Positions 34,490 to 46,149 of a stretch of DNA of 64,000 bases are shown piece by piece. The stretch comes from Toxorhynchites rutilus septentrionalis (Eukaryota; Arthropoda; Insecta; Diptera; Culicidae), in the NCBI RefSeq assembly GCF_029784135.1, contig NC_073744.1:74813935-74877934 (forward strand), in the 5' to 3' direction. The notes beneath the pieces were generated by a model. That model saw nothing but the letters and a program-made list of their open reading frames with translations, had not been told where the DNA came from and did not search any database. The position numbers were made by a program, and so were the translations under genes. Positions within the stretch are counted from its first letter, which is position 1. Every line of letters starts with the position of its first letter.

Positions 34490-35725
34490 GCTATATCAGT
34501 ATCGATTCCTGTAAATGATGTACAAATGAAGTATATAACCCAGAGAATGTCAGGGTTTTGAATATTAAATTATGTATAATATTAAAGTTCAGTAAATTTA
34601 CATTTAAAAATGAAGTGTTCGCAATTTAAATCATGCGTAGAAATTTGATTTATATTCCGAACACTAATTTTAATGTAGATTTCTGCATAAAATATAATTT
34701 TATTTCATCCATTTATTGTAGATTCTTACCATTTCTAGCACTTAACATTAAAACAAACAAAATAGTTGAAAAACTACGAAATCTGAAAAATTAACGATGC
34801 TTTTTTTTACAGAATTTGCTAACGCAAACATTTTATCATCGGTTTTGACTGCCTTTTTTTTTGGCAAATGATTAATATTATAAATTATTGGCTGTATCGA
34901 TACCTGTAAATGATGTTAAAATGCAGGCTATAATCCAAAGAATTTCAGTGTTTTGATTATTCAATTAATTTTTACATTCAAGTTCAGTGAATTCCCATTT
35001 GAAAATTAGGTGTTCGGAATTTGAATCATGCGTAGAAACTTGATTCATATTCCGAACACTACTTCAATATACATTTTAATGAAGATTTCCGCATTATATA
35101 TATTTTTTTCACCCATTCATCGTAGGTTCATACATTCTCTAACATGAAAACAACAAACAAAATAGTTGAAATAAACTACTGACAAGTCCCTGGGGGACTT
35201 GGGGGGTTATGATGTGATACCGTTGTTCTAAGTTGAGAACGCACGTCTTGCTTCCAGCACGGTCGCGATTAGACTTTTTTATTCAAACTCATATTTTACA
35301 TTCATGTGATTATTCTATGCTCGCAGTGGATGGCTACGCGATCCTTTACGCTGCCGTCAGCATAAGCAACAATCGCTCATTCTTCGAGTATCGGATTGCG
35401 CTTTATGCTGATAGCGCGCATACAATGTATCGATCAGGCGGGTATCCACCACACTACAAAAACTGATAAATGAACGATGCTTGTTTTTTACGGAATTTTC
35501 TAACGCAAACATTTTATCCTTGGTTTTGACTGTCACTTTTTTGCAAATATCTAATATTATAAATTATAGGCTGTATCGATACCTGTAAATGATGTCAAAA
35601 TGAAGCCTATACCTCAAAGAATGACTGTGTTTTCATTCTTCAATTAATTATAACATAAAAGTTTAGTAAAATTTTATATGTAAATCTACATATAAAATTG
35701 AAGTGTTCGGAATTTGAGACTGTTC
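34490..35725. repeat. Three tandem units of about 390 bp, one split by a solo LTR
   Basis: Units start near 34,490, 34,890 and 35,570. Each has a CGATACCTGTAAATGATGT-type start and an ATTCCGAACACT segment, and units share AACGCAAACATTTTATC blocks. The second-to-third spacing exceeds 390 because of the insertion at 35,180-35,453. Confidence 0.7.
35180..35453. mobile_element. Solo LTR, 274 bp, with 4-bp target duplication
   Basis: The sequence begins TGACAAGTCC and ends GGTATCCACCACA, i.e. TG...CA, and is flanked on both sides by CTAC (35176-35179 and 35454-35457). A 4-bp duplication is typical of Ty3/gypsy elements. Its ACCACA end resembles that of the LTR at 51,156-51,363, but the bodies differ. 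Confidence 0.7.
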
Positions 35726-35943
35726 GGAATATGGGACAAAACGGTATGAGAAGAACAAACACGTTTCTGAAATAGAAATTATTTTTTTCCGCATCAAATA
35801 AGCAGTTTCATACAAGTGGTGAAACAATATTGATCAAAAACTGTGTCTGACAATAATTATATTTTATTTCACTGTAAATTTTACGAAACTCTTGTAAAAA
35901 TGATTTAATAAAGCTAATAAAAGTTTTGTTATATGTTTTCCAG

Positions 35944-36409
35944 AACCCGGATACTACAAAAAAGGAAACTACGGGATTCGGCTTGAGAATGTTCTGGAAG
36001 TCCAGGACACTGGCAAAGTGCACCCGTCCGGCTTCAAGTTCCTCTCCTTCCAAGATATCACGCTGGTTCCGTTCGAACCCAAAATGATTGATCGCTCTCT
36101 GCTGAGTGGCCCAGAAGTACGTTACTCATTTAAGAAACCAAAATTTCCAATTAAGAAATATTATATTTTAAGATAAAATGGATCAACGACTATAACGCCC
36201 GCATCCGTCAGCTGGTCGGTGACGAGCTCAAGCGGAAGCAAAAAATGGACGCCTTCTACTGGATGATGAACAAAACGAGAAACATTCCCGAGTACAAGTC
36301 CGATGCGGATTACCAAGGTTCTGCCACGCGGACGACTGCATGGACCTGTCGACTGTTGAGTTTTGTATTTACTGCCGTCGTTGCAAATAATTTGTTAATC
36401 TTAGGATAA
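35944..36409 (+). CDS. Xaa-Pro aminopeptidase, 3' exons with hydrophobic C-terminus
   Basis: Exons 35944-36116 and 36173-36409 complete the gene that begins at 10 kb. The first supplies EPGYY and IRLENV, which hold the last two metal-binding Glu residues of the M24 fold. The second supplies the C-terminal subdomain and stops at TAA (36407-36409). The last 22 residues (WTCRLLSFVFTAVVANNLL and on) are hydrophobic after a small-residue GSATRTT stretch, which fits a GPI-anchor signal as in membrane-type XPNPEP2; a transmembrane tail is the alternative. A possible poly(A) signal ATTAAA lies at 36637. Confidence 0.9.
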
Positions 36410-36711
36410 CTTAGACATTGATCCAAAGGACGAAGTCTCTCTGTCTACATTTTTCTCGTGTCTTAACCCCAGATAACTCGAACACAGTCCACCTAATTCA
36501 ACTCTAGATTCAGTAGAATAAGGCTAGCGAATAAGACGGTAGATGTTCATATAACTTATTTATTAATAATTTATGTTGATGTTGATAGTTACCAGAGCGA
36601 AACAAGTGATATTTTAAAAAATGTATTCGTTGGAGATTAAACATATACTAGTCTGAAACCAAAAATTGAAGAGTATTCATCATTTAGAAAACCCTGATTG
36701 TTCCGTGAATG

Positions 36712-37269
36712 TACAGGGTCTTTCAGATTAAACGCTCACGCAACAAATTTTAATAACTTCTACAAAAGTGAACCGACTTTCATTTAAAAAAAACCAAAAT
36801 AAAGTTTATTTTAGGACATTTTCGATGTGACCACCTCTTTTTTCGATCACGCGTTTCAAACGGTGAACAAAATTCTTCATGCACAACTCTAACATTACGA
36901 CTTCGATGCTGTTGAAAATCCGAGTTATTTCGTCTTTAAGTTCCTCCAAATGTTGTGGCTTATTAACATAGCAACGGTCCTTCACGTACCCCCAGAGGAA
37001 GTAATCGACGACGAGAAATGTTGAAATTCATACCATAAGAGGACAAAGGTTCATTAAGGCTTCGGTTGCTCGAGTAATACGATTTCACTAAAAACACACG
37101 TTCTTGTAAATTGTACATCTTGACACTAAAACTATCCGATCAGACTGAACGAGTAGCCAAATATTATCGTCCCGAAGAGTAGTGTTACCATCGACGGAGC
37201 GAGAAAAAAAATTGTATAAGGAGCTATTGGATTTTTTTTGCGTGAGTGTTTAATCTGAAAGACCCTGTA
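36712..37269 (-). mobile_element. mariner-type element, internally deleted, TA-flanked
   Basis: The inverted ends are about 30 bp with one mismatch: CAGGGTCTTTCAGATTAAAC at the left and its complement at the right, each bordered by TA. On the minus strand, 36,815-37,015 reads as a broken transposase C-terminus with DYFLWGYVK-like and PQHLEELKDEI-like phrases typical of the IS630/Tc1/mariner group. In-frame stops show it is dead. Confidence 0.7.
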
Positions 37270-37581
37270 AAACCCATCAAAACAAACATACCATGATGCG
37301 TTAATTAATACCATAATTTGATGAAAAACCCAGAAGATAATCCGCGGAGGGCTGAGCCGTTTAATGTTTTTTGTCATGTTGTTCTGATTTTTGAGTAGGA
37401 TTTTTTAACAGTGCACTTAAAATATTATTTCTCTTAAATTGTTCATTTGATCCTCAAAAATGAGCCGCGGCTCGAACGGTTCATTTACCGTTCACAAAAG
37501 AACCACGGTTCAGAAAAGAGGCGCGTTTCAAAAAAGACTGTTTTTATTACACGTGTTTTGGTTCATCTTCGATGTTTGCCT

Positions 37582-39130
37582 ATGGCAAAAATGGATCAAA
37601 GAATCTGTATCCAATTTTGTGTGAAAAACAAAATGAAGTGCGCGAACTAGAATTGGGCGATCTCGGATCGATTTTCAAAGGATCGATCTTTTTCATTCCG
37701 ATTTCCGATTTTTGGATCGCTTCGGGAAAATCGAGAAAATCGATTTTTTTGCTTTCGATTTTTGCGATCTTTTTGTAGATTTGTTTTTCAGTATACAACG
37801 ATTGAAATCTCACCAAAGACCACCTAGCGTATTTTTTTAACCATAATGTTAACATTTGGATCGCATCTTCTACGATTTACTTCCTTGCAAATGCTGACAG
37901 AAGACAGAACTAGCGGCAGTTACTGAGGGGATGTACTGTAACCAGTGGCTCATAGGATCACTGAACTAGATGTTCCATTCCAGGCGAATTGAAGAAAAGA
38001 CGACACTCCTATAGAATAAGCAGATAGATTGGAAAAAATATTTTCGATTTTTCTAAGATCGATTCGGCAAAGATCGATTCTTTAGTACCGATATAACCAG
38101 TGGATAGATCTCTACGCCGTTCAGAAAATCGATTCGACAAGATCGACCTTTCCATAAAGAACGCCCAATCCTAGCGCGAACAAATTCCGAATGTTGATTG
38201 TGACATCTTATCTTGAAGCGAAACAACGTTTATCGGAGTTCGAAAAAATGTTCTCGGAGGGTCGAAAAGATGTAAACGACGCAAAGCGTGCCGGAAGCCC
38301 GAGCACGTCAACAACTGAAATCGAATATAAGTAATATAAGTTGGTATACAAAAATCGCGATACTTTTAGAACAGCTCTTGTTGATAGAGTGGTCCACTTC
38401 ATTAAGCATTTCCATAGCCATTGCCGATTTTACTTCAGCACTACGAAGGGATTTCTCTAGAGATAGGCAATAGACAAAAATCGAAGATGAACCAAAACAC
38501 GTGTAAGAAAAGCAGTTGTCAAAAATTAACTGAATATTTAAAGCCGTACTTGCCAACATAAGTAAGAGACATGAGTACCAACATAATGTTACAAAAAAAA
38601 ATCGAATATACGTAACCCGTGTAAATTCGAAAGTCGTGACAATTTTGGATGAAGTTTTGAATGAAGTTGCTCCCGAAGTTCGAATGTGCCGTTCTAGATG
38701 ATGAAACGTACGTAAAATCGGGACAGAAGTTTCACGCGGCAACTGAAATGAGGAATGGTGGCAGACATCTTCAATACCATAAAACTATTCAAGTTCCCCA
38801 AAAATATTTGGTTTGGTATGCCACCTCAACCTATGGCTGGAGAAATGATATTTTCATCGCCACCGGGACCATCAACTAGGACAAAGAACGCCTGGGAAAA
38901 CGTCCGCTGCCTTCCCCAACAACGCGTTTTGGCTGTATCTGGCAACCTGCCATTATGGAAACAATGCCATGGAATGATATGCCGAGAATAACATCATCAC
39001 TTTATTCTCGGCATACCCAAGGATCACAACCCTACCAACACCTTAGAGCTTCGCCTCCAAGAGAGATGTTGGGCCAAGCGGAACTTGAAGAAGATGCAAA
39101 AACAGTCGTTTTACATGCAACGTGTTGTTG
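37582..39130 (+). pseudogene. mariner-family transposase pseudogene, interrupted
   Basis: The N-terminus reads MAKMDQRICIQFCVKNKMKC, then continues after a hAT MITE with KFRML and the linker EGRKDVNDAKRAGSPSTSTT, which resembles the mariner EGREDVxDxxRxGRPSTSTT. After a further insertion or rearrangement (about 38,338-38,601) the catalytic part resumes at 38,685 with AVLDDETYVKSG and KYLVWYATSTYGWRNDIFIA. Later parts are frameshifted and fade near 39,130. The catalytic DDE region is only partly preserved. It is an old copy. Confidence 0.7.
37648..38173. mobile_element. hAT-type MITE with 8-bp target duplication
   Basis: The ends are TAGAATTGGGCG and, inverted, TAGGATTGGGCG. The flanks are GCGCGAAC at 37640-37647 and 38174-38181, the 8-bp duplication expected for hAT. 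Removing the MITE and one duplicate rejoins the surrounding mariner transposase frame. The interior is rich in GATCGATTTT. Confidence 0.85.
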
Positions 39131-39399
39131 TTCAATATTTGGTGATAGCAAGCCGTCCAGAGAGACCCGTGAATCGATAAATGACGATCCTTAAACAGGA
39201 GCTACCCATATGTAAGGTTGTGTACACCAGTGGTCAGATAATGTGGAAGCCACGAACAAAACAAAAAAGCAAGGACCTATCAATCACTGATTTCAGGAAG
39301 GCCTATAGAATTGCTATAAAACTCGCTTTCACTGATAATCAAGATTCTGCTGTAAATGCAATAAAAATTGTATCATTACTGTAATAGTATCATTACTGT

Positions 39400-41540
39400 A
39401 ATAGGCTTTTTTGTCGTAAGCGCTAACCAAAATAAATATTTTTTTCGATCCTCTGAAATGATTTTTTTTTTTCAAAATTTGTATCGAGAAAAACCGATGT
39501 ATGTGACATCAGAGAAACTGCTGACTGCTTGCTCGTAGAAGCGAGAATGAATATTAGAAATCGTGAATAGTTTATTTATACCAATTGATTATAAATGGGC
39601 AGGGTTAATTTGCAATACCTTCTCTTTTCACTGTGTCTGTATGAACGAACGCTGCATTTGCAGTTCGGGCGAACGCTTTACGCACGCCTTTTTCGTAGTG
39701 GTATACAAAAATTATACCTCACGACTTCACTCGTTCCTCGGTATAGAAAGCACAGGTAATTCACAGAACAAATGTGTAGAAAATGGGTATGTTTCCATTT
39801 TTTGTTACTGAAAACCAATTCTCAGAGAATTTTCAATTCCATTTGTATGCAAAACAGTGTCTCTTCATACGGCAACATCCGTTGACAGCAAAAATAGTTA
39901 TAAACGATCAACGGGGTACGACGGAAGAGTACATTGAGCGTACTGACAAGAAAAGTTAATAAAAAGAAATCTATTTAGTTCAATCAATGTTCTATTTTCT
40001 ATCATACCAGACTTTGTATCAATCCACCCGAGATCGGGAGCCAACCCTGAGAAAAAAAAACAGGTGAGCTCGCTGAGCTTATCATTTTTTGATTATATTT
40101 TGTGTTTGCATCAGTCGAATGGATTTTCCTACGATGATCAATATTAGGACAACATAAAAATCATGGTATAAATACAATGCCCATGATTGCATAGGAGACG
40201 TAATCGACAACACCATTAGTGTTGGGAAAACGCATTTTTGTTTTTTTAGGCCTACAAGCATAACCATGCAAATTTCCGATGAAATGATCTGTCCAGTTGA
40301 AGGATATTATCGACAAAAAGAGGGCCTAGGTGATTTTGTGGATTATAACATATTGTTACGGTTAGAAAAACCGCAACAAAATATAACCATAAACCATATG
40401 GTAATACGGACCGAAGAGTGAGTGTACCTCCCATAATTACACACCCTACTAATACATGCCCAAATCCCATCATCACCTACCTACCTGTAAGACATTGCAT
40501 GCTGCCACGCGAATTCAAAAAAAAAGAATCTTTATAAAAAAAACTAACAATGTTTAACAATGATTCCTTACAACCTATGAGGAATCTTTAGTCCTAAAGA
40601 ACGAAAAAAAGGAGCAGAAGATTAATAGGAGGAGAGAGAGAAAGGGGATAGAGAGATGGGATAGAAGAGAGAGAGAGAGGTAGAAGAGAGATTCGAGCCG
40701 TAAAGGAAGATTCGAATGGCTCGAATCGGTCTTAACTCACGGACCGTCGAAGAAATTATACCGAAAAATCGTCAAAATTAAAGTTGTACTTTTTGAGTGA
40801 AGTGCGAGTGACAATAAGAGAAGAAGGAGTTGCACGTCCTAGGAACCGCACAAGCCGGGCGACATTCACCCTCCTCGCTGGATTCAAACGACGGAAGAGG
40901 TACCTCGGAGAAAACGCCGGTGGTCAGCGAGCCCCCAACGTTATCGCTGCTCCACACGTATACGGGTGAGTCGGTCGAACGTTTCGGAGGTTGCAGTGCG
41001 GTGAGGTCTGGTCGAGCCTAGCCCCCGCTCATCGTTACTTGGACCGATGAGACCGATCCCCGTGTGCGGGCACCGTGAGTAGAATTAGAAAACCCAGAGA
41101 AACCCTCTCTCTCTATTATCAACCAACATACTTACCTGGATTCAACCTGTTCCTGTTCGGCCGCAACGATTTTCTAACCTACTAACCTGAAAAGAGAGGA
41201 AAAAAATATATAATAAATTTAATAAAATATACTTACCATTCTGTTCTTATTACGATTATATTCTCATCATATCCATCACCAACAGCTTCCGTTGTATTCG
41301 TGAGTCCACCACGTTCCTAGGTAAGAGCCGACCCTGAGGTAATTATACAAACCAGTACCACTGAGGTAGCCGCAACTTACAATATGTTTTCCATTTGGAA
41401 AACGCTTGCGTCTATTTATGCGGACAATCAATCGTTTCAATGAACATTTGTCCGCATAGCTAGACGTAATCACCAGGTTGCTCTGTTTGTAGCGTTAGTA
41501 TTTAAAATTCCGATAATAGTCAAAACATCTCCGTCGGTAG
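39400..41540. other. Non-coding stretch with GA-rich simple sequence
   Basis: No recognised gene. There is a GA-rich run at about 40,615-40,695 (GGAGAGAGAGAAAGG, AGAGAGAGAGAGG). A GC-richer segment at 40,830-41,080 has a short frame without known domains and could be the 5' leader of a retroelement or a non-coding exon. Confidence 0.35.
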
Positions 41541-41541
41541 T

Positions 41542-41610
41542 TTCAGTTGTTATCGGATAAAATCAAAAAGGTTTGGAAGAAATTTAGTGAAATGTCTGGA
41601 AAAGGTGCTC
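41542..41610 (+). promoter_or_regulatory. Possible gene start cut by a LINE: initiator and MSGKG start
   Basis: TTTCAGTTGTTATCGG (around 41,538-41,555) contains an arthropod initiator. About 45 bases later ATGTCTGGAAAAGGTG opens a frame MSGKGA that resembles the first residues of histone H2A. The I-like LINE begins 17 bases after the ATG. No continuation was found beyond the LINE. Confidence 0.25.
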
Positions 41611-44600
41611 TTTTTTTTATCCAAAATATATATTTTTATTAAGGCTCATATGGCGTCAGCCTAACGGGGCCGGGAGTTCAATTTTTCTACAATGTTTGCT
41701 TACAACTATGTTAGTAATATGTAACCGATTACTCGCGGTTGGCTCGAGGTTAGTATTACAAGTGTTCTCATAATTGGTATGTTGCAGTCTTCGATGCTCT
41801 GTACGTGTGCCCGACACGGGATACCTGCTATTGGGATGCAGCTGACCATTAATCAGCAACGCCCCCCTAGTCTGTACCCCATATCTAGCGTGGTGCGTCT
41901 TTCTCGACTCGAGGAATCCAGGATAGAATGGTCACTAGCCGGCGCAATCATCAGCTCGTGTAGAGTTGTCATAAGCGGTACAACCTTTGGCTCTTGTTGA
42001 ATGATCAGTGGACTGCACAACCTTTGGCCCGTGTATCTGTAAAGAGTGTGTGTATGTATTGCCGCGACTAAGTAAAAGTTTATCGTTTGGATAGGAGGGA
42101 TATGAAACGGGGACACAACGAAGTAAACATCATTAAACGTTGACATCGGCGTTTCTGAGGAACAGGTATAGATGAAGCAGAAGATCAGGATCACGGCTAC
42201 CTAAGATATCCCGGACGGGGATATCCGATTGTCTGCCTTGTGCTCTCAGTACTCTAGAGAGCTGAGAGCGAGCAGCATGGAACCGGATACACGACCAGAC
42301 AACATGCTCGATGTCGTGGTAGCCATCGCCACAATCACAAAGATTGTTTGCTGCGAGCCCAATGCGATAGAGATGCGCGTTTAGGTTGTAGTGATTGGAC
42401 ATAAGCCGAGATATCACGCGAATGAAATCACGACCTACATTCAATCCCTTGAACCATGCACTCGTCGAGACCTTAGGGATAATCGTGTGTAACCAACGAT
42501 CGAACTCATCTTCACTCCACATGCGCTGCCAACTTACGAGCGTATTCTGACGAGGAATGTGGAAAAATTCATTATAAGCAATTTGCCTTTCAAAAAGTGT
42601 GCTTTCTGAAGCGCCCACCTTAGCTAGCGAGTCCGCTTTCTCATTCCCCGGTATCGAGCAATGAGAGGGAACCCATGCTAAGGTAATCTTGAATAATTTT
42701 TCGACCAAAACACTCAATAGTTGTCTTATTCTTGTTAGGAAATAAGATGAGCATTTATCAACTTTCATTGAGCGGATTGCCTCTATTGAGCTGAGACTGT
42801 CTGAAAAAATAAAATAGTGGTCGATGGGCAATGTTTCAATGATCCCTAATGCGTAATATATCGCACCCAGTTCAGCGACATACACGGAACAAGGATCTTT
42901 GAGTTTGAAAGAGGCACTGGAATTTTCATTGAAGATGCCGAAGCCAGTGGACCCGTTTATGAATGAACCGTCAGTAAAGAACATTTTATCAGATCTAACT
43001 TTCCCATATTCTGCCGAAAATATCGGCGGAATAGAATCGGAGCGTAGGTGATCTGGTATTCCATGGATTTTTTGTCGCATGGACAGATCAAAAATGACAG
43101 AGGAATTGCAGAAGTATGGGAAGCAAACTTGGTTGGAGATGCCTGGTGAAGGGTGCACGTCGTGGGTAAGGTACTCATGGTATAAAGACATAAAACTTGA
43201 CTGAGGATTCAGTTGGAGTAGATTTTCGAAGTTATCAATCACCAATGGATTCATGATCTTGCAACGGATGAGAAATCTGTAGGATAATTTTGTGAACCGA
43301 AGAGTAAGCGGGGGTACTCCTGCCAAAACTTCGAGACTCGTCGTATGTGTCGAATGCAAACACCCCATGGCTATACGCAAGCAACGATATTGTATTCTCT
43401 CCAGCTTGAGAATATGAATCCTGGCAGCTGATCGGAAGCAAAAACTGCCATATTCTAACACTGATAATATCGTTGTTTTGTACAACTGAATGAGGTCTCC
43501 TGGATGGGCACCCCACCATGTTCCGGTAATTGTTTGGAGAAAATTGATTCTTTGCTGGCATTTCTGTTTCAAATACGCAATGTGTCTCCCCCAGGTACAC
43601 TTAGAATCAAAATATACAACCAGGTATTTGAAAAACATAGAGTGTTGGATCGTTTTGCCGGATAGGTGAAGCTGGAATTGGGCGGGTTCGTGCTTCCTAG
43701 AAAATACGACCATTTCAGTTTTCTCCGTAGAGAATTCGATACCCAGCTTGAGGGCCCACGTGAACAGATTGTTCAGGGTATCTTGCAACGACTTTTGCAG
43801 AACGACGGGATTAGTACCCGTGATGGAAATAACTCCATCGCCTGCAAGTTGTCTCAACGTGCAGTCTCTAGTTAGACAATCATCCATATCATTGACGTAA
43901 AAACTGTACAAGAGGGGGCTTAGGCAGGAGCCTTGTGGTAGGCCCATAAAACTGTAACGAGAAGATTTCGAGCTGCCATGAGAGAAAATCATGTGCTTTT
44001 CTGACAGTAAATTGTACAGGAAATTATTGAGAATTGGTGAAAGTCCACGATTATGAAGCTTCTCTGAGAGAATTTCCATGGAAACTGAATCAAATGCCCC
44101 TTTGATATCGAGAAAAACGGAAGCCATTTGTTCTTTGCGAGCAAATGCGATTTGGATTTCAGAAGATAGCAGCGCGAGACAATCATTTGTCCCTTTACCT
44201 CGGCGGAAGCCAAACTGCGTATTTGACAGCAAATTGTTCGTTTCGACCCACTTGTCCAAACGAAGTAGAATCATTTTCTCTAACAATTTACGAATACAGG
44301 ATAACATTGAAATCGGCCTATACGAGTTGTGATCGCTAGCCGGCTTGTTGGGTTTCCGTATGGCTATCACTCTCACTTGTCTCCAGTCATGCGGGACAAT
44401 ATTCAGCTCCAGAAACTTGTTGAACAAGTTCAGCAAACGCTGTTTTGCCAAGTCGGGAAGATTCTTCAACAAGTTGAATTTAATCTTGTCCGACCCCGGA
44501 GGTGAATTGTTACATGAGAGAAGGGCAATTGAGAATTCCACCATCGAAAAATTCTCATAATCGCTTTGAAGTGGAATGTCGCGTACGACGTTTTGTGCAG

Positions 44601-44885
44601 GAACGGTGTCGGGGCAAACCTTCCTTGCAAAGTTAAAAATCCAACGGTCAGAGTATTCCTCACTTTCGTTTGTATGGTTCCAGCCACGCAATTTCCTAGC
44701 CGTATTCCAAAGAGTGCTCATAGCGGTCTCCCTTGACAAACCATTGACGAACTTCCGCCAATATCCACGCTTTTTTGCTTTAATCAAACCTTTTAGTTTG
44801 GCTTCTAGAGCTTGGTACTTTAGAAACCATTCCACTAATCCAGTTTTCCTGTGGAATGTGGAATAATTCAATGTTGAATCCGAGG
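41611..44885 (-). mobile_element. I-like LINE, 5'-truncated
   Basis: On the minus strand it holds RT, RNase H, a CCHC-like tail, a 3' UTR and an A-rich tail (T8 on the plus strand at 41611). It lacks the endonuclease and ORF1. The 3' 1.1 kb matches the fragment at 16,035-17,318. No convincing target duplication was seen, so the 5' end is approximate. Confidence 0.85.
42133..44871 (-). pseudogene. I-like LINE ORF2 (RT and RNase H), endonuclease missing
   Basis: The 912-codon frame is open. RT motifs are SDHNSYRPISMLSC, ASVFLDIKGAFDSV and LPQGSCLSPLLYSFYVND, and the catalytic box reads RQLAGDGVISI. Relatives have LADD at that site, so the first Asp of the pair is Gly here (codon near residue 344, plus-strand 43840-43842). 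RNase H follows with FFTDGSFINGSTG, AELGAIYYALG, FSDSLSS and NEKADSLAK. The end is a CDCGDGYHDIEHVVWSC motif. The missing endonuclease and the changed RT Asp make it inactive. Confidence 0.85.
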
Positions 44886-45220
44886 AGTTATAATGCTAAG
44901 AACCGATATTATTTTAATGTTACCACTGATCTGATTGTTTCATTATCTACTTGAAGATTCAAATGCAGAAATTTAGATAATTATGACATTAAAAAGCACA
45001 ATTGCTTCTTCATCGTGCACAGAAAATAGTAATTCTATGAGCAGCGTTTCAATGGTTTCTTATATTCATCTATTAGGAAACACTAAGTATTAAGACACTA
45101 TCGTGACAGACATGTTTGGACTCTAAAGTCAATAATCATGAAAGTAATGACGTCATTAAATCGCGACATGGCAAAACAAGCTTGCAGCAGTTTCCGGAAG
45201 CGTCTTACAGCGGTCAGCGA

Positions 45221-45776
45221 CCTTAGGATATACTTCTAGGCGCCTTGGATATAACCAAGACGGGTCTATGGTACTAGGCAAGGCGCCTAGAAGTATATAC
45301 TAAGGTGGGCCAACTTGCTAAAACCACTCTTCAGCCATCTTGGAAGTCTACTGTGTTTTGTTTGTAAACAAAACACAATACGCTATTGCCGAAGCTCGCT
45401 CGTGATCAGTCTGTCTCTTTCACGCTACAAGCAAATAATTCCCCTTCTACTTTCTTCCGTGCTGTTTTCATATACCGCTCCCCTAATCAACTTAGTGACG
45501 AAACGGCCTCACCTAGTACCATAGACCCGTCTTGGGTACTAGGTGAGGCCGTTTCGTCACTAAGTTGGTTAGGGGAGCGGTATATGAAAACAGTACGAAA
45601 GAAAGCAGAAGGGGAATTATTTGCTTGAAGCATGAAAGAGACAGACTGATCACGAGCGAGCTTGGTCACTAGCGTATTGTGTTTTGTTTACAAACAAAAC
45701 ACAGTAGACTTCCAAGATGGCTGAAGAGTGGTTTTAGCAAGTTGGCCCATCTTAGGATATACTTCTAGGCGCCTTG
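45221..45776. repeat. Nested foldback element with 211-bp near-perfect arms
   Basis: The arms at about 45307-45517 and 45531-45749 are inverted copies around a 13-base loop. They begin with GGGCCAACTTGCTAAAACCA outside and meet at GGTACTAGGTGAGGCCG inside. To the left, 45221-45303 is a smaller hairpin with 26-bp arms (CTTAGGATATACTTCTAGGC). Its loop repeats the centre of the large palindrome, and its arm recurs at the right end (45751-45776). Confidence 0.85.
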
Positions 45777-46149
45777 GTCTGGACAAATGGACTAGCTTTG
45801 ATGATAGAGGAAAATAGAGAGTAGTTAGATTTGATTTTTCTTTAAAATTGTATTTTTTCGGTTTATGGGGTTAGTATGGTACCGTAATCGTTGGGGCCCT
45901 ATGCTGTCCTTTGTGGTCACCGTCGTCGCGCTGCGGTTCATCGTTGCTGATGGGAGGAAGAAGGCGTTCTGTCCGGGATGCTCTGGACCGTATAGTAAAA
46001 TGCCGTCGCTTGGAAACGTGGTGGTAGGTGGCCGGAGTTGCTCTGCAGGACGCCCGAGGATGGTGTAGCGTGGTTTAGGGTCCTAATGATGGGACTAGCA
46101 GGAGATCCTCTCGCTCTATCTCTGGCACTGCACTCTACCACTCACTTTT

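Larger units (their letters stand above)
12040..35943 (+). other. Giant 23.9-kb phase-1 intron of the Xaa-Pro aminopeptidase gene
   Basis: The donor GTAAGA at 12040 follows ...TTCTTCTCAAATG, and the acceptor TTTTCCAG ends at 35943. Joining them makes the Glu codon of the conserved EPGYY motif, so phase and sequence both fit. All other introns in the gene are 57-76 bases. Recognisable transposons and pseudogenes in both orientations fill much of the interval. Intron status is inferred from the protein match on the two sides. Confidence 0.85.

Noticed and set aside
34490..35725. Tandem repeat considered as a CRISPR or satellite array
   Set aside because: Units are about 390 bp, few and diverged, without short constant repeats and unique spacers; the genome is eukaryotic.
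38338..38601. SINE insertion with duplicated TCGAATATA in the mariner pseudogene
   Set aside because: An A-run and a near-duplicate flank are present, but the segment contains an inverted piece of the mariner 5' region, so a rearrangement is more likely.
45865..46068. Frame MGLVWYRNRWGPMLSFVVTV as a membrane protein
   Set aside because: Short, no relatives recognised, between a foldback and histone debris; probably chance.
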